Assembly: GCF_000185965.1 (NCBI RefSeq)
Contig: NC_014924.1
Coordinates: 992,001-1,056,000, forward strand
Reading direction: 5' to 3'
DNA: 64,000 bases
Origin: Pseudoxanthomonas suwonensis 11-1
GTDB taxonomy: Bacteria; Pseudomonadota; Gammaproteobacteria; Xanthomonadales; Xanthomonadaceae
The position numbers were made by a program, and so were the translations under genes. Within the stretch, counting starts at the first letter, position 1; each line of letters begins with the position of its first letter. Below the pieces are notes generated by a model. It ran no database searches. It was not told the origin of the DNA and worked only from the letters and a program-made list of their open reading frames with translations. Positions 42,993 to 51,478 of this stretch are shown here, piece after piece.

Positions 42993-45236
42993 TTACTCGA
43001 CGTCGAGCCCATCGACCTTCTGCCAGCCGCGCGGCAGCAGGCCGCCGCGGGTCGCACGCGCACCCAGGTAGGTGTCCAGGTCCTTGAACGACAGGGTCAT
43101 GGTGCGCTGGCCGCTGTAGACCTGCAGCTTCTGCGCCGGGCCGACCGCGGCCACCGCCACCACCCGCTCGGTGCCGAGCTTGGCGCGCGGGATGTCGATC
43201 AGCTTGTTGCCCTTGCCCTTGTCCAGTTCCGGCAGCTCGGCCGCGGGGATCGCCAGCAGGTGGCCGGCACTGGTCACCGCGACGATGCGGTCGGTTTCAG
43301 GGTTGCCGACCACCGCCGGCTGCAGCACGTTCGCGCCGGTAGCCAGGTTGATCAGCGCCTTGCCGGCCTTGTTGCGGCCGGTGAGGTTCTCGAAGCGGGT
43401 CACGAAGCCGTAGCCGTGCGACGACGCCAGCACGAAGCGGGTGTCGTTCTCGCCGCTGGCCAGGGCCAGGAACGATGCACCGCTGGCGGGCGAGAAGCGG
43501 CCGGTCAGCGGCTCGCCGTTGCCGCGCGCCGAGGGCAGGCTGTGCGCAGGCGTGGAATAGCTGCGGCCGTGCGAATCCAGGAACGCGACCTGCCAGGTGC
43601 TGCGCGCGCGCACCGCGCCCAGCAGCGCGTCGCCTTCGCGGTAGGACAGGCCGGCTGCGTCCACGTCGTGGCCCTTGGCCGCGCGCACCCAGCCCTTCTG
43701 CGACAGCACCACGGTGACCGGCTCGCTGGGCACCAGCTCGGTCTCGTCGATGGCGTGCGCGGCCTCGCGCAGCACCAGCGGCGAGCGGCGGGCGTCGCCG
43801 AACTTCTTCGCGTCCGCCAGCAGCTCGTCCTTGACCAGCTTCTTCAGCCTGGCTTTGCTGTCCAGGGTGGCGACGATGCGCTCCAGTTCCCTGGCCAGCT
43901 CGTCCTGCTCGCCGCGGATCTTCATTTCCTCGAGGCGGGCCAGCTGGCGCAGGCGGGTCTCGAGGATGTAGTCGGCCTGTTCCCCGGTCAGGCCGAAGCG
44001 GGCGATCAGCGCCGGCCTGGGCTCGTCCTCGGTACGGATGATGCGGATCACCTCGTCCAGGTTGAGGAAGGCCACCAGCAGGCCTTCCAGCAGGTGCAGG
44101 CGGCGCTCGACCTTCTCCTGGCGGTGCTTGAGCCGGCGCACCACGGTGTCGGTGCGGAAGGTCAGCCACTCGTCCAGCAGGGTGCGCAGGTTCTTGACCG
44201 CCGGCTTGCCGTCCAGGCCGATGACGTTCAGGTTGACCCGGTAGCTCTTCTCCAGGTCGGTGGTCGCGAACAGGTGGCCCATCAGCTGCTCGGCATCGAC
44301 GCGGTTGGAGCGCGGCACCAGCACCACCCGCACCGGGTTGGCGTGGTCGGACTCGTCGCGGATGTCCTCAAGCCACGGCAGCTTCTTGGTGCGCATCTGC
44401 GCGGCGATCTGCTCGATCACCTTGGACGGGGAGACCTGGTAGGGCAGGGCGGTGACGACGAAGTTGCCGTTCTCCTTCTGCCAGGTGGCGCGGGCGCGGA
44501 CGCTGCCGGTGCCGTTCTCGTACATCGCGCGCAGGTCCGACGGCGAGGTGATGATCTCCGCCTCGGTCGGGTAGTCCGGGCCGCGCACGTGCTCGCACAG
44601 GTCGGCGACGGTGGCGTCCGGATCGTCGAGCAGGCGCACGCAGGCGCTGACGATCTCGTTGAGGTTGTGCGGCGGCACGTCGGTGGCCATGCCGACCGCA
44701 ATGCCGGTGGTGCCGTTGAGCAGCAGGTGCGGCAGGCGCGCCGGCATCCAGCTCGGCTCCTCCAGGGTGCCGTCGAAGTTCGGCACCCAGTCCACCGTGC
44801 CCTGGCCGAGCTCGCCGAGCAGGACCTCGGCGATAGGGGTCAGCTTGGACTCGGTGTAGCGCATGGCCGCGAACGACTTGGGATCGTCGCTGGAGCCGAA
44901 ATTGCCCTGGCCCTCGATCAGCGGGTAGCGGTACGAGAACGGCTGGGCCATCAGCACCAGGGCCTCGTAGCAGGCCGAATCGCCGTGCGGGTGGTACTTG
45001 CCGATCACGTCGCCGACGGTGCGCGCCGACTTCTTGGGCTTGGCCGCGGCGTTGAGCCCCAGCTCGCTCATCGAATAGATGATGCGCCGCTGCACCGGCT
45101 TGAGCCCGTCGCCGAGGAACGGCAGGGCACGGTCCAGGACCACGTACATCGAATAGTCCAGGTAGGCGCGCTCGGCGTACTCGCGCAGCGGGATCTGTTC
45201 GAAGCCGTGGAAGGCGGGGCGGATGGTTTCGGTCAT
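42993..45236 (-). CDS. parC: DNA topoisomerase IV subunit A
   Basis: A 747-residue subunit that breaks and rejoins DNA. The catalytic Tyr127 lies in [10 protein letters not shown]. The quinolone-determining region reads [12 protein letters not shown] with Ser87 and Glu91, the wild-type residues (Ser80 and Glu84 in E. coli). The C-terminal ~250 residues form the DNA-wrapping beta-pinwheel with degenerate repeats. It starts [11 protein letters not shown]. The gene is monocistronic or leads tpm; its partner parE is far away at 5542-7431. Confidence 0.97.
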   Translation of the reverse strand: MTETIRPAFHGFEQIPLREYAERAYLDYSMYVVLDRALPFLGDGLKPVQRRIIYSMSELGLNAAAKPKKSARTVGDVIGKYHPHGDSACYEALVLMAQPFSYRYPLIEGQGNFGSSDDPKSFAAMRYTESKLTPIAEVLLGELGQGTVDWVPNFDGTLEEPSWMPARLPHLLLNGTTGIAVGMATDVPPHNLNEIVSACVRLLDDPDATVADLCEHVRGPDYPTEAEIITSPSDLRAMYENGTGSVRARATWQKENGNFVVTALPYQVSPSKVIEQIAAQMRTKKLPWLEDIRDESDHANPVRVVLVPRSNRVDAEQLMGHLFATTDLEKSYRVNLNVIGLDGKPAVKNLRTLLDEWLTFRTDTVVRRLKHRQEKVERRLHLLEGLLVAFLNLDEVIRIIRTEDEPRPALIARFGLTGEQADYILETRLRQLARLEEMKIRGEQDELARELERIVATLDSKARLKKLVKDELLADAKKFGDARRSPLVLREAAHAIDETELVPSEPVTVVLSQKGWVRAAKGHDVDAAGLSYREGDALLGAVRARSTWQVAFLDSHGRSYSTPAHSLPSARGNGEPLTGRFSPASGASFLALASGENDTRFVLASSHGYGFVTRFENLTGRNKAGKALINLATGANVLQPAVVGNPETDRIVAVTSAGHLLAIPAAELPELDKGKGNKLIDIPRAKLGTERVVAVAAVGPAQKLQVYSGQRTMTLSFKDLDTYLGARATRGGLLPRGWQKVDGLDVE

Positions 45237-45297
45237 TGCGGGCACAGCTGCGGGTCAGGAGCGCGATTCTACCCGCGCGCCGCCGCCCGGCGCCCGA

Positions 45298-47118
45298 CTA
45301 TCCGGACAGCGGCGGCAGCAGCGGGCCGCCCAGCCACAGGGCGCGGGCCATCCAGGCGCTGGCCAGGCCGATCAGGATGGTCAGCGGCACGCCCACCCGG
45401 AGGAAGTCGCCGAAGGTGTAGCGGCCCGGGTTGAGGATCAGCAGGTTGCCGTGGTGCCCGATCGGGGTCAGGAACGAGGCCACCGCGCCCATCGCGGTGC
45501 ACACCACGAATGGTGCCGGGGGCAGGCCCAGGGCCTCGGCCACCGCCAGCGCGATAGGAGCCAGCAGCACCGTGGTGGCGGCATCGGACAGGATCTGGGT
45601 CAGCAGCGCGGCGGTCCAGAACATCACCAGCAGCAGCACGAACACCGGCCACTGCGCGGCATGGGCCATCAGCAGGTCCGCCACGGCCTGGGCGGTGCCG
45701 GTCTGCTCCATCGCGATGCCCAGCGGGATCACGCCGGCGATCATCACGTAGATGCGCACGTCGACCTGCTGGTAGGCCTCCTCCATCGGCACGCAGCGGC
45801 ACAGCACCATCGCCACCGCGCCGGCGAGGAAGGCGATCTGCGGGGCCAGCAGGCCGGTGGCGGCGGCCGCCACGGTCGCGGCCATGATCGCCAACGCCAC
45901 CGGCGCGCGGCGGCGCGCCTGGCCACGGCCCTGGAACGGCATCAGCATCATGAAGCCGTGGTGGGATGCCAGCGGGCGGATGTCCGGCTCGCGGCCCCAC
46001 AGCACCAGCAGGTCGCCCTCCTCCAGGCGCATCCCGGACAGCTCGCCGTGCAGCCAGCCCTCGCGCCGCCACAGGCCGACCACGGCCACGCCCAGGGTAC
46101 GCATGAAGTCGATGTCGGCCACGCTGCGGCCGATGAATTCCGAGTGCGGCGCCACCACCGCCTGGACCAGCTGCTCGTCGCCCAGCAGCTCGGCCTGGCC
46201 GCCCTGGCGCGGGCTGTCGCCGTACTTGGCCACCGCGTGCAGGGCCAGGCCGGGTTCGTCCTTGATCGAGGCGATCTCGTCCGGCGACGCGCGCACCAGC
46301 AGCACGTCGCCGGCGGCCAGCGGGCTGTCGCCGGACTGGCGGCGCCGGCGCATGCCGTGGCGCAACCAGTCCACCACCTGCAAGCGTTCGCTGAAGGCCT
46401 CGTCGAACTCGCGCCGGGTGCGCCCGACCCAGGGCGAGCCTTCCTCGACCAGCAGCTCGGTGTAGTAGCGCTCCAGGCGCATGTAGTCGCCCTGCTGGGC
46501 CTCGCCCTGGCGGCGCGGCACCAGCCAGCGCGCCAGCAGCATGTAGACCGTGCCCAGCACGACCAGCACCGCGCCGATCGGGGTCACGGCGAGGATGTCC
46601 AGGCCCTCGCCGTCGGCACGGCGCAGCAGGTCGCTGGCCAGCAGGAAGGCCGGCGCGCTGAACAGGGTGAGGGTGGTGCCGAGCGAGGCGGCCAGCGACA
46701 TCGGCATCAGCAGCCGCGAGGCCGCCAGCTGCCGCTCCCGCGCCAGCCGCATCAGGATCGGCAGCATCATCGCGGTGACCATGACGTGGTGCGAGAACGC
46801 GGCCAGCGCCGCGGTCGCCGGCATGACCACGGCGATGGTGCGCCATTCGCTGCCACCGGCCGCGCGCCCGATCGCGGCGCCGATGCGGTCGGTGATGCCG
46901 GTGGCCGAGAGCCCGGCCGACAGCACGAACACCGAGACCACGATGATCGCCGGCTCGCTGGAGAACCCGGCCAGCACCTGGCGCGGATCGAGGATGCCGG
47001 TGAAGGCCAGCGCCAGCAGGGCCAGCATCGCCACCAGGTCCACCCGCAAGCGTCCGCTGACGAACAGCGCCAGCGCGGCGCCGAGGATCAGCAGGAAGAC
47101 GATCTGTTGTGGGTCCAT
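45298..47118 (-). CDS. SLC13-type anion transporter with RCK-C domains
   Basis: A 606-residue inner-membrane protein with about ten hydrophobic segments in two halves, separated by two TrkA-C/RCK-C-like domains (about residues 215-290 and 300-385). The conserved halves begin FSSEPAIIVVSVFVLSAGL and ILSDAATTVLLAPIALAVAE, and the motif ASFLTPIGHHGNLLI is near 550. This is the layout of SLC13/DASS-like permeases (often annotated as sodium/sulfate or citrate symporters). The substrate cannot be predicted. It is upstream of parC in the same direction, 61 bases away. Confidence 0.85.
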   Translation of the reverse strand: MDPQQIVFLLILGAALALFVSGRLRVDLVAMLALLALAFTGILDPRQVLAGFSSEPAIIVVSVFVLSAGLSATGITDRIGAAIGRAAGGSEWRTIAVVMPATAALAAFSHHVMVTAMMLPILMRLARERQLAASRLLMPMSLAASLGTTLTLFSAPAFLLASDLLRRADGEGLDILAVTPIGAVLVVLGTVYMLLARWLVPRRQGEAQQGDYMRLERYYTELLVEEGSPWVGRTRREFDEAFSERLQVVDWLRHGMRRRRQSGDSPLAAGDVLLVRASPDEIASIKDEPGLALHAVAKYGDSPRQGGQAELLGDEQLVQAVVAPHSEFIGRSVADIDFMRTLGVAVVGLWRREGWLHGELSGMRLEEGDLLVLWGREPDIRPLASHHGFMMLMPFQGRGQARRRAPVALAIMAATVAAAATGLLAPQIAFLAGAVAMVLCRCVPMEEAYQQVDVRIYVMIAGVIPLGIAMEQTGTAQAVADLLMAHAAQWPVFVLLLVMFWTAALLTQILSDAATTVLLAPIALAVAEALGLPPAPFVVCTAMGAVASFLTPIGHHGNLLILNPGRYTFGDFLRVGVPLTILIGLASAWMARALWLGGPLLPPLSG

Positions 47119-47204
47119 GCCTATGCATCCCCCTGCGCGGACCCGGATCGTGCCAGAAGGACGCCGGGGGCCTGGTGATGCCCACGTTCGCGGGCCCTGA
47201 TACG

Positions 47205-47228
47205 AAAAAACCTCGCCGGGGCGAGGTT
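47205..47228 (-). terminator. Rho-independent terminator after the downstream tRNA-Leu copy
   Basis: On the minus strand an 8-bp stem (47221-47228 with 47209-47216), a four-base loop and six Ts (47205-47210). It closes the tRNA gene at 47258-47342. Confidence 0.9.
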
Positions 47229-47257
47229 CATCGGTGACCTTGCGGCCGCTGCGCCAT

Positions 47258-47342
<85 letters not shown>

Positions 47343-47356
47343 GGCGCAGGGCGGCA

Positions 47357-47385
47357 ATTCTGCGGGAGGTGCGGAAGACTGTCAA
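47357..47385 (-). promoter_or_regulatory. Promoter of tRNA-Leu copy 1
   Basis: On the minus strand a perfect TTGACA (47380-47385), 17 bases, then CAGAAT (47357-47362), ending 14 bases before the tRNA 5' end. The same arrangement stands before copy 2. Confidence 0.88.
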
Positions 47386-47423
47386 CAACCGTCGACGCAT
47401 CCGCGCGGCAGGCCCCGGAAAGC

Positions 47424-47447
47424 AAAAAACCCCGCCGGGGCGGGGTT
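47424..47447 (-). terminator. Rho-independent terminator after tRNA-Leu copy 2
   Basis: On the minus strand an 8-bp stem (47440-47447 with 47428-47435), four-base loop, six Ts (47424-47429). It lies between the two tRNA genes, so each is its own transcription unit. Confidence 0.9.
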
Positions 47448-47474
47448 CTTCGTCGGGCCGTAAGGCCTTTGTCT

Positions 47475-47559
<85 letters not shown>

Positions 47560-47573
47560 AGGTGAGGCGGCGC

Positions 47574-47602
47574 ATTCTGGGGGTGCACGCGGACGATGTC
47601 AA
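47574..47602 (-). promoter_or_regulatory. Promoter of tRNA-Leu copy 2
   Basis: On the minus strand TTGACA (47597-47602), 17 bases, CAGAAT (47574-47579), 14 bases from the tRNA 5' end. Confidence 0.88.
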
Positions 47603-47658
47603 CGGTTCGTTTACGGAACGTCACGACGGGCCCACGTGGCGGTACAGGGGGCCGGGTG

Positions 47659-47664
47659 TAGGAT
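47659..47664 (+). promoter_or_regulatory. Candidate -10 box of rnr, six bases from the ATG
   Basis: TAGGAT ends six bases before the rnr ATG, with no Shine-Dalgarno sequence between, the same geometry as at map and the asnB leader. No clear -35. Confidence 0.4.
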
Positions 47665-47670
47665 CGCCGC

Positions 47671-50130
47671 ATGAACAAGACTGGAAGTCGCGGCAGCAGC
47701 CGCAAGGGAGCCGGTGGCGCCGGCGCAGGGAAGGGTGCGGGAAGCAGCGTGGGAGGCAAGGGCGGCAAGCGCCAGGCCGGCAAGCTGCCTCCATGGATGC
47801 CGGAGCCCGCGCCGGCAACCCGCCAGGCCGGGCGGTCGGGCGCCGGCAATGCACCTTCGGCAGCGCGTCCGCCACGCCGCAACACCGCCGGCCCCGCCGT
47901 CACCGATCCGTTCGCGGCGCGCGAGGCGCAGCGCTACGACAACCCCATCCCCAGCCGCGAGGCCATCCTGGCGGTGCTGGAGGAGGCGGAAGGCCCGCAG
48001 ACCGCCGAACAGCTCGCCGGGCTGCTGGGCCTGCATGACCCCGAACGTTTCGATGCCCTGGGCAAGCGCCTGGGCGCCATGGTCCGCGACGGCCAGCTGG
48101 TGCAGAACCGCCGCGGCGGCTTCGCCCCGGTCGAGCAGACCAACCTGATCCCCGGCGTGGTCATCGCCAACCCCGAAGGCTTCGGTTTCCTGCGGCCGGA
48201 TTCCGGCGGCGGCGACGACCTGTTCCTGCCGCCGTACGAGATGCGCAAGGTCATGCATGGCGACCGCGCGCTGGCCAACGTCACCGGCATCGACCGCCGC
48301 GGCCGCCGCGAGGGCAGCATCGCGCGCGTGCTGGAGCGGGGCGTGCACCGGCTGGTCGGCCGTTTCGGCAGCGAGGCCGGCATCAGCTTCGTCATCCCCG
48401 ACGACCGCCGCATGCAGCGCAACCTGCACATCCCGCCCGACGCCACCTGCGGTGCGCGCGAGGGCCAGCTGGTGGTGTGCGAGATCGTGGCCCCGCCCGA
48501 TACCCGGCGTCCGCCGATCGGCAAGGTGGTGGCGGTGCTGGGCGACAGCCTGACCCCGTCGCTGGTGGTCGAGACCGCGATCCACTCCCACAACCTGCCG
48601 CACGAGTTCCCGCCGGAGGTGCTGGACGAGGCCACCGCGGTGCCGCTGACCGTCGAGCCGTCGATGATCGGCGACCGCGTCGACCTGCGCGAGCTGCCGC
48701 TGGTGACCATCGACGGCGAGGACGCCAAGGACTTCGACGACGCGGTGTACTGCGAGCCCAACCGCCAGGGCTTCCGCCTGGTGGTGGCGATCGCCGACGT
48801 CTCCCATTACGTGCGCCCAGGCACCCCGCTGGACGACGAGGCGCAGAAGCGCGCGACCTCGGTGTACTTCCCGGGCTTCGTGGTGCCGATGCTGCCGGAG
48901 ACCCTGTCCAACGGCATCTGCTCGCTGAACCCGAAGGTCGACCGCATGTGCTTCGTCGCCGACATGCAGGTCGACCACGACGGCGAGGTGGTGCGTTCGA
49001 AGTTCTACGAGGCGGTGATGAACTCGCACGCCCGCCTGACCTACACCCAGGTGTGGAAGGCGGTGGGCGAGGACGATGCCGAAGCGAAGGCGCAGATCGG
49101 CGCGCTGATGCCGCAGGTCGAGCGCCTGCACCAGCTGTACCAGGTACTGGCCGCCGCCCGCGCCCGGCGCGGTGCGATCGAGTTCGAGAGCAGCGAGGTC
49201 CGCTTCGTGCTCGACAACCGCGGCGAGGTCACCCAGGCCGGCATGCTGCCGCGCAACGACGCGCACAAGCTGATCGAGGAGTGCATGATCGCGGCCAACG
49301 TCGAGGCCGCGCGCTACCTGATCCGCAGCCACATCCCGGCGCCGTTCCGGATCCACGAGAAGCCGCCGGAATCCAAGTACGCGGACCTGCTGGAGTTCCT
49401 CAAGGAATTCGGCCTGGCCCTGCCGCCGTGGAGCAAGGTCGTGCCGGGTGACTTCACCCGCCTGCTGAAGAAGGTGCGCGACCGCGCCGACGCCACCCTG
49501 CTGGAGTCGGTGCTGCTGCGCAGCCAGAGCCTGGCGATCTACTCGCCGGACAACGCCGGCCACTTCGGCCTGGCGCTGGAGGCCTACGCCCACTTCACAT
49601 CGCCGATCCGCCGCTACCCGGACCTGCTGGTGCACCGCGCGATCAAGCACGCGCTCAAGCGCGGCAAGCCGGAGGCCTACCAGTACTCGGCCCGCGACAT
49701 GGCCGGCTTGGCGCTGCAGTGCTCCGAGCGCGAGCGCCGCGCCGACGAGGCCGAGCGCGAGGTCGACGAGCGCTACCGCGCGGCGTGGATGGAGAAGCAC
49801 GTCGGCGGCCAGTTCGATGGCGTGGTCAGCGGCGTCACCAGCTTCGGCCTGTTCGTGGAGCTGGACCAGTCCAAGGTCAACGGCCTGGTCCACGTCACCC
49901 AGCTGCCGCACGACTACTACCAGTTCGATCCGATCCGGAAGATGCTCAGCGGCGAGCGCCGCGGGCTGGAATTCCGCCTCGGCGACCGGGTGCGGATCGT
50001 GGTGCTCAAGGCCAGCATGGAGGACCGCAAGATCGACTTCCGCCTGGTCGACGACCCGGCGCACGACGCCGGCCTGCCGCCGCTGCCGCCACGCGGCAAG
50101 CCGGCGAAGCGACCCAAGAAGCGCTACTGA
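47671..50130 (+). CDS. rnr: Ribonuclease R
   Basis: An 819-residue 3'-5' exoribonuclease of the RNB family that degrades structured RNA. The first ~75 residues are a Gly/Ser/Lys-rich disordered tail (SRKGAGGAGAGKGAGSSVGG). Then a helix-turn-helix-like domain, cold-shock domains, the RNB core with four catalytic Asp in TIDGEDAKDFDDAVYCE, HFTSPIRRYPDLLVH, and a C-terminal S1 domain (VVSGVTSFGLFVELDQSKVN) with a basic tail. The start at 47671 has no Shine-Dalgarno; the frame is closed upstream near this position. The GFA and rlmB genes follow closely; rnr-rlmB is the usual proteobacterial pair. Confidence 0.96.
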   Translation: MNKTGSRGSSRKGAGGAGAGKGAGSSVGGKGGKRQAGKLPPWMPEPAPATRQAGRSGAGNAPSAARPPRRNTAGPAVTDPFAAREAQRYDNPIPSREAILAVLEEAEGPQTAEQLAGLLGLHDPERFDALGKRLGAMVRDGQLVQNRRGGFAPVEQTNLIPGVVIANPEGFGFLRPDSGGGDDLFLPPYEMRKVMHGDRALANVTGIDRRGRREGSIARVLERGVHRLVGRFGSEAGISFVIPDDRRMQRNLHIPPDATCGAREGQLVVCEIVAPPDTRRPPIGKVVAVLGDSLTPSLVVETAIHSHNLPHEFPPEVLDEATAVPLTVEPSMIGDRVDLRELPLVTIDGEDAKDFDDAVYCEPNRQGFRLVVAIADVSHYVRPGTPLDDEAQKRATSVYFPGFVVPMLPETLSNGICSLNPKVDRMCFVADMQVDHDGEVVRSKFYEAVMNSHARLTYTQVWKAVGEDDAEAKAQIGALMPQVERLHQLYQVLAAARARRGAIEFESSEVRFVLDNRGEVTQAGMLPRNDAHKLIEECMIAANVEAARYLIRSHIPAPFRIHEKPPESKYADLLEFLKEFGLALPPWSKVVPGDFTRLLKKVRDRADATLLESVLLRSQSLAIYSPDNAGHFGLALEAYAHFTSPIRRYPDLLVHRAIKHALKRGKPEAYQYSARDMAGLALQCSERERRADEAEREVDERYRAAWMEKHVGGQFDGVVSGVTSFGLFVELDQSKVNGLVHVTQLPHDYYQFDPIRKMLSGERRGLEFRLGDRVRIVVLKASMEDRKIDFRLVDDPAHDAGLPPLPPRGKPAKRPKKRY

Positions 50131-50143
50131 CGCGGAGGCACGC

Positions 50144-50635
50144 ATGGCAGCTGGAACCGGCAAGGAACCCGTATACACCGGCGGCTGCCAGTGCGGCGCG
50201 GTCCGCTTCCGGGTCACCGGAACGGTCGGCGACGCCTCGGTCTGCCACTGCCGGATGTGCCAGAAGGCCTTCGGCGCGTACTACGCGCCGCTGGTCTCGG
50301 TGCGCGGCGCGCGCCTGGAATGGACCCGCGGCCAGCCGCGCCGGTTTGCCTCGTCCAACGTGGTCCGGCGCGGGTTCTGCCCGGACTGCGGCACCCCGCT
50401 GACCTACGAGGCGCCCGACGGCGTGGCCCTGGCGGCCGGGGCCTTCGACGACCCGGCGGCGTTCCCGCCGTCGATCCAGTACTCGGTCGACACCCGCCTG
50501 CCGTTCGTCGACGGACTGGCCGGCCTGCCGGCGCGCACCACCGACGACGACCTGGAGGTCTCGCCCTTCCTGGACGGGATGGTCTCCCGCCAGCACCCGG
50601 ACCACGACACCGCCGACTGGCCGCCGCAGGCGTGA
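50144..50635 (+). CDS. GFA family (DUF636) zinc protein
   Basis: A 163-residue protein with the Cys pattern of the glutathione-dependent formaldehyde-activating (GFA/CENP-V) family: GGCQCGAVRF, CHCRMCQKAFG and GFCPDCGTPLTY, seven Cys for two zinc ions. GGAGG at 50134-50138 lies six bases before ATG. It sits 13 bases behind rnr and before rlmB, probably in one transcript. Members mostly have unknown function; formaldehyde metabolism is not shown by the context. Confidence 0.85.
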   Translation: MAAGTGKEPVYTGGCQCGAVRFRVTGTVGDASVCHCRMCQKAFGAYYAPLVSVRGARLEWTRGQPRRFASSNVVRRGFCPDCGTPLTYEAPDGVALAAGAFDDPAAFPPSIQYSVDTRLPFVDGLAGLPARTTDDDLEVSPFLDGMVSRQHPDHDTADWPPQA

Positions 50636-50666
50636 AGGCCCGCCGCCGGGGAACCCCGGCGGGTGC

Positions 50667-50672
50667 GATAAT
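50667..50672 (+). promoter_or_regulatory. Candidate -10 box of rlmB
   Basis: GATAAT preceded by GC, as at map. Transcription would start near 50679, 24 bases before the rlmB ATG. No clear -35. Confidence 0.4.
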
Positions 50673-50702
50673 GCCGGCCTTCCTTTCGTGGCCGCGCAGT
50701 AC

Positions 50703-51449
50703 ATGAGCAAGCAGAACCAGTGGGTGGTGGGCGTCAACGCCGTGGCCTCCGCCATCGAGAACGACGCCGAGCACGTGCGCGAGGTCCTGGTCGACTCGTC
50801 CGCGCGCAACCCGCGCCTGGTCGAGATCGAGGAGCAGGCCCGCCGCTACGGCATCGAGGTGCGCAAGGTCGCCACCCAGGCCCTGGACGGCATCGGCGGC
50901 AACGTCCGCCACCAGGGCGTTGCCGCGCGCTACGCCGCCGCGAAGACCTGGGGCGAGGGCGAGCTGGCCGGCCTGGTCGAGGCAGCCGACGGCAAGGCCC
51001 TGCTGCTGGTGCTCGATGGCGTGCAGGATCCGCACAACCTCGGCGCCTGCCTGCGCAGCGCGCTGGCTGCCGGCGCCACCGCCGTGGTCATCCCCAGGGA
51101 CAAGTCGGCCCCGGTCAACGCCACCGTGCGCAAGACCTCGGCAGGTGCCGCCGACCGCCTGCCGGTGGTCCAGGTCACCAACCTCGCCCGCACCCTGCGT
51201 GAGCTGCAGAAGCAGGGCGTGTGGATCTACGGCCTGGCCGGCGAGGTCGACGAAACCCTGTATGGCGTGGACCTCAAGGGCAACGTCGCCCTGGTCCTGG
51301 GCGGCGAGGCCGACGGCCTGCGCCGCCTGACCCGCGAGACCTGCGATGGCCTGGTGCGGATCCCGATGCCGGGCGACGTGGAAAGCCTCAACGTCTCCGT
51401 CGCGGCGGGCGTGTGCCTGTTCGAGGCGGTCCGCCAGCGCGGCAGTTGA
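50703..51449 (+). CDS. rlmB: 23S rRNA 2'-O-methyltransferase RlmB
   Basis: A 248-residue SpoU-family knotted methyltransferase that methylates the ribose of G2251 in 23S rRNA. Substrate-binding L30e-like N-domain, then motif 1 LVLDGVQDPHNLGACLRSA, motif 2 VLGGEADGLRRLTRE, motif 3 IPMPGDVESLNVSVAAGVCL. ATG 50703 matches the family start (MSKQNQWVVGVNAV); a GTG at 50688 in frame is possible. Follows the GFA gene by 67 bases. Confidence 0.95.
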   Translation: MSKQNQWVVGVNAVASAIENDAEHVREVLVDSSARNPRLVEIEEQARRYGIEVRKVATQALDGIGGNVRHQGVAARYAAAKTWGEGELAGLVEAADGKALLLVLDGVQDPHNLGACLRSALAAGATAVVIPRDKSAPVNATVRKTSAGAADRLPVVQVTNLARTLRELQKQGVWIYGLAGEVDETLYGVDLKGNVALVLGGEADGLRRLTRETCDGLVRIPMPGDVESLNVSVAAGVCLFEAVRQRGS

Positions 51450-51478
51450 GACGGGGACGACAGGCCAGGAGCGCCCGG

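Noticed and set aside
43000-45236. Possible quinolone-resistance substitution in parC
   Set aside because: Ser87 and Glu91 are the wild-type residues; the ParE region also looks normal.
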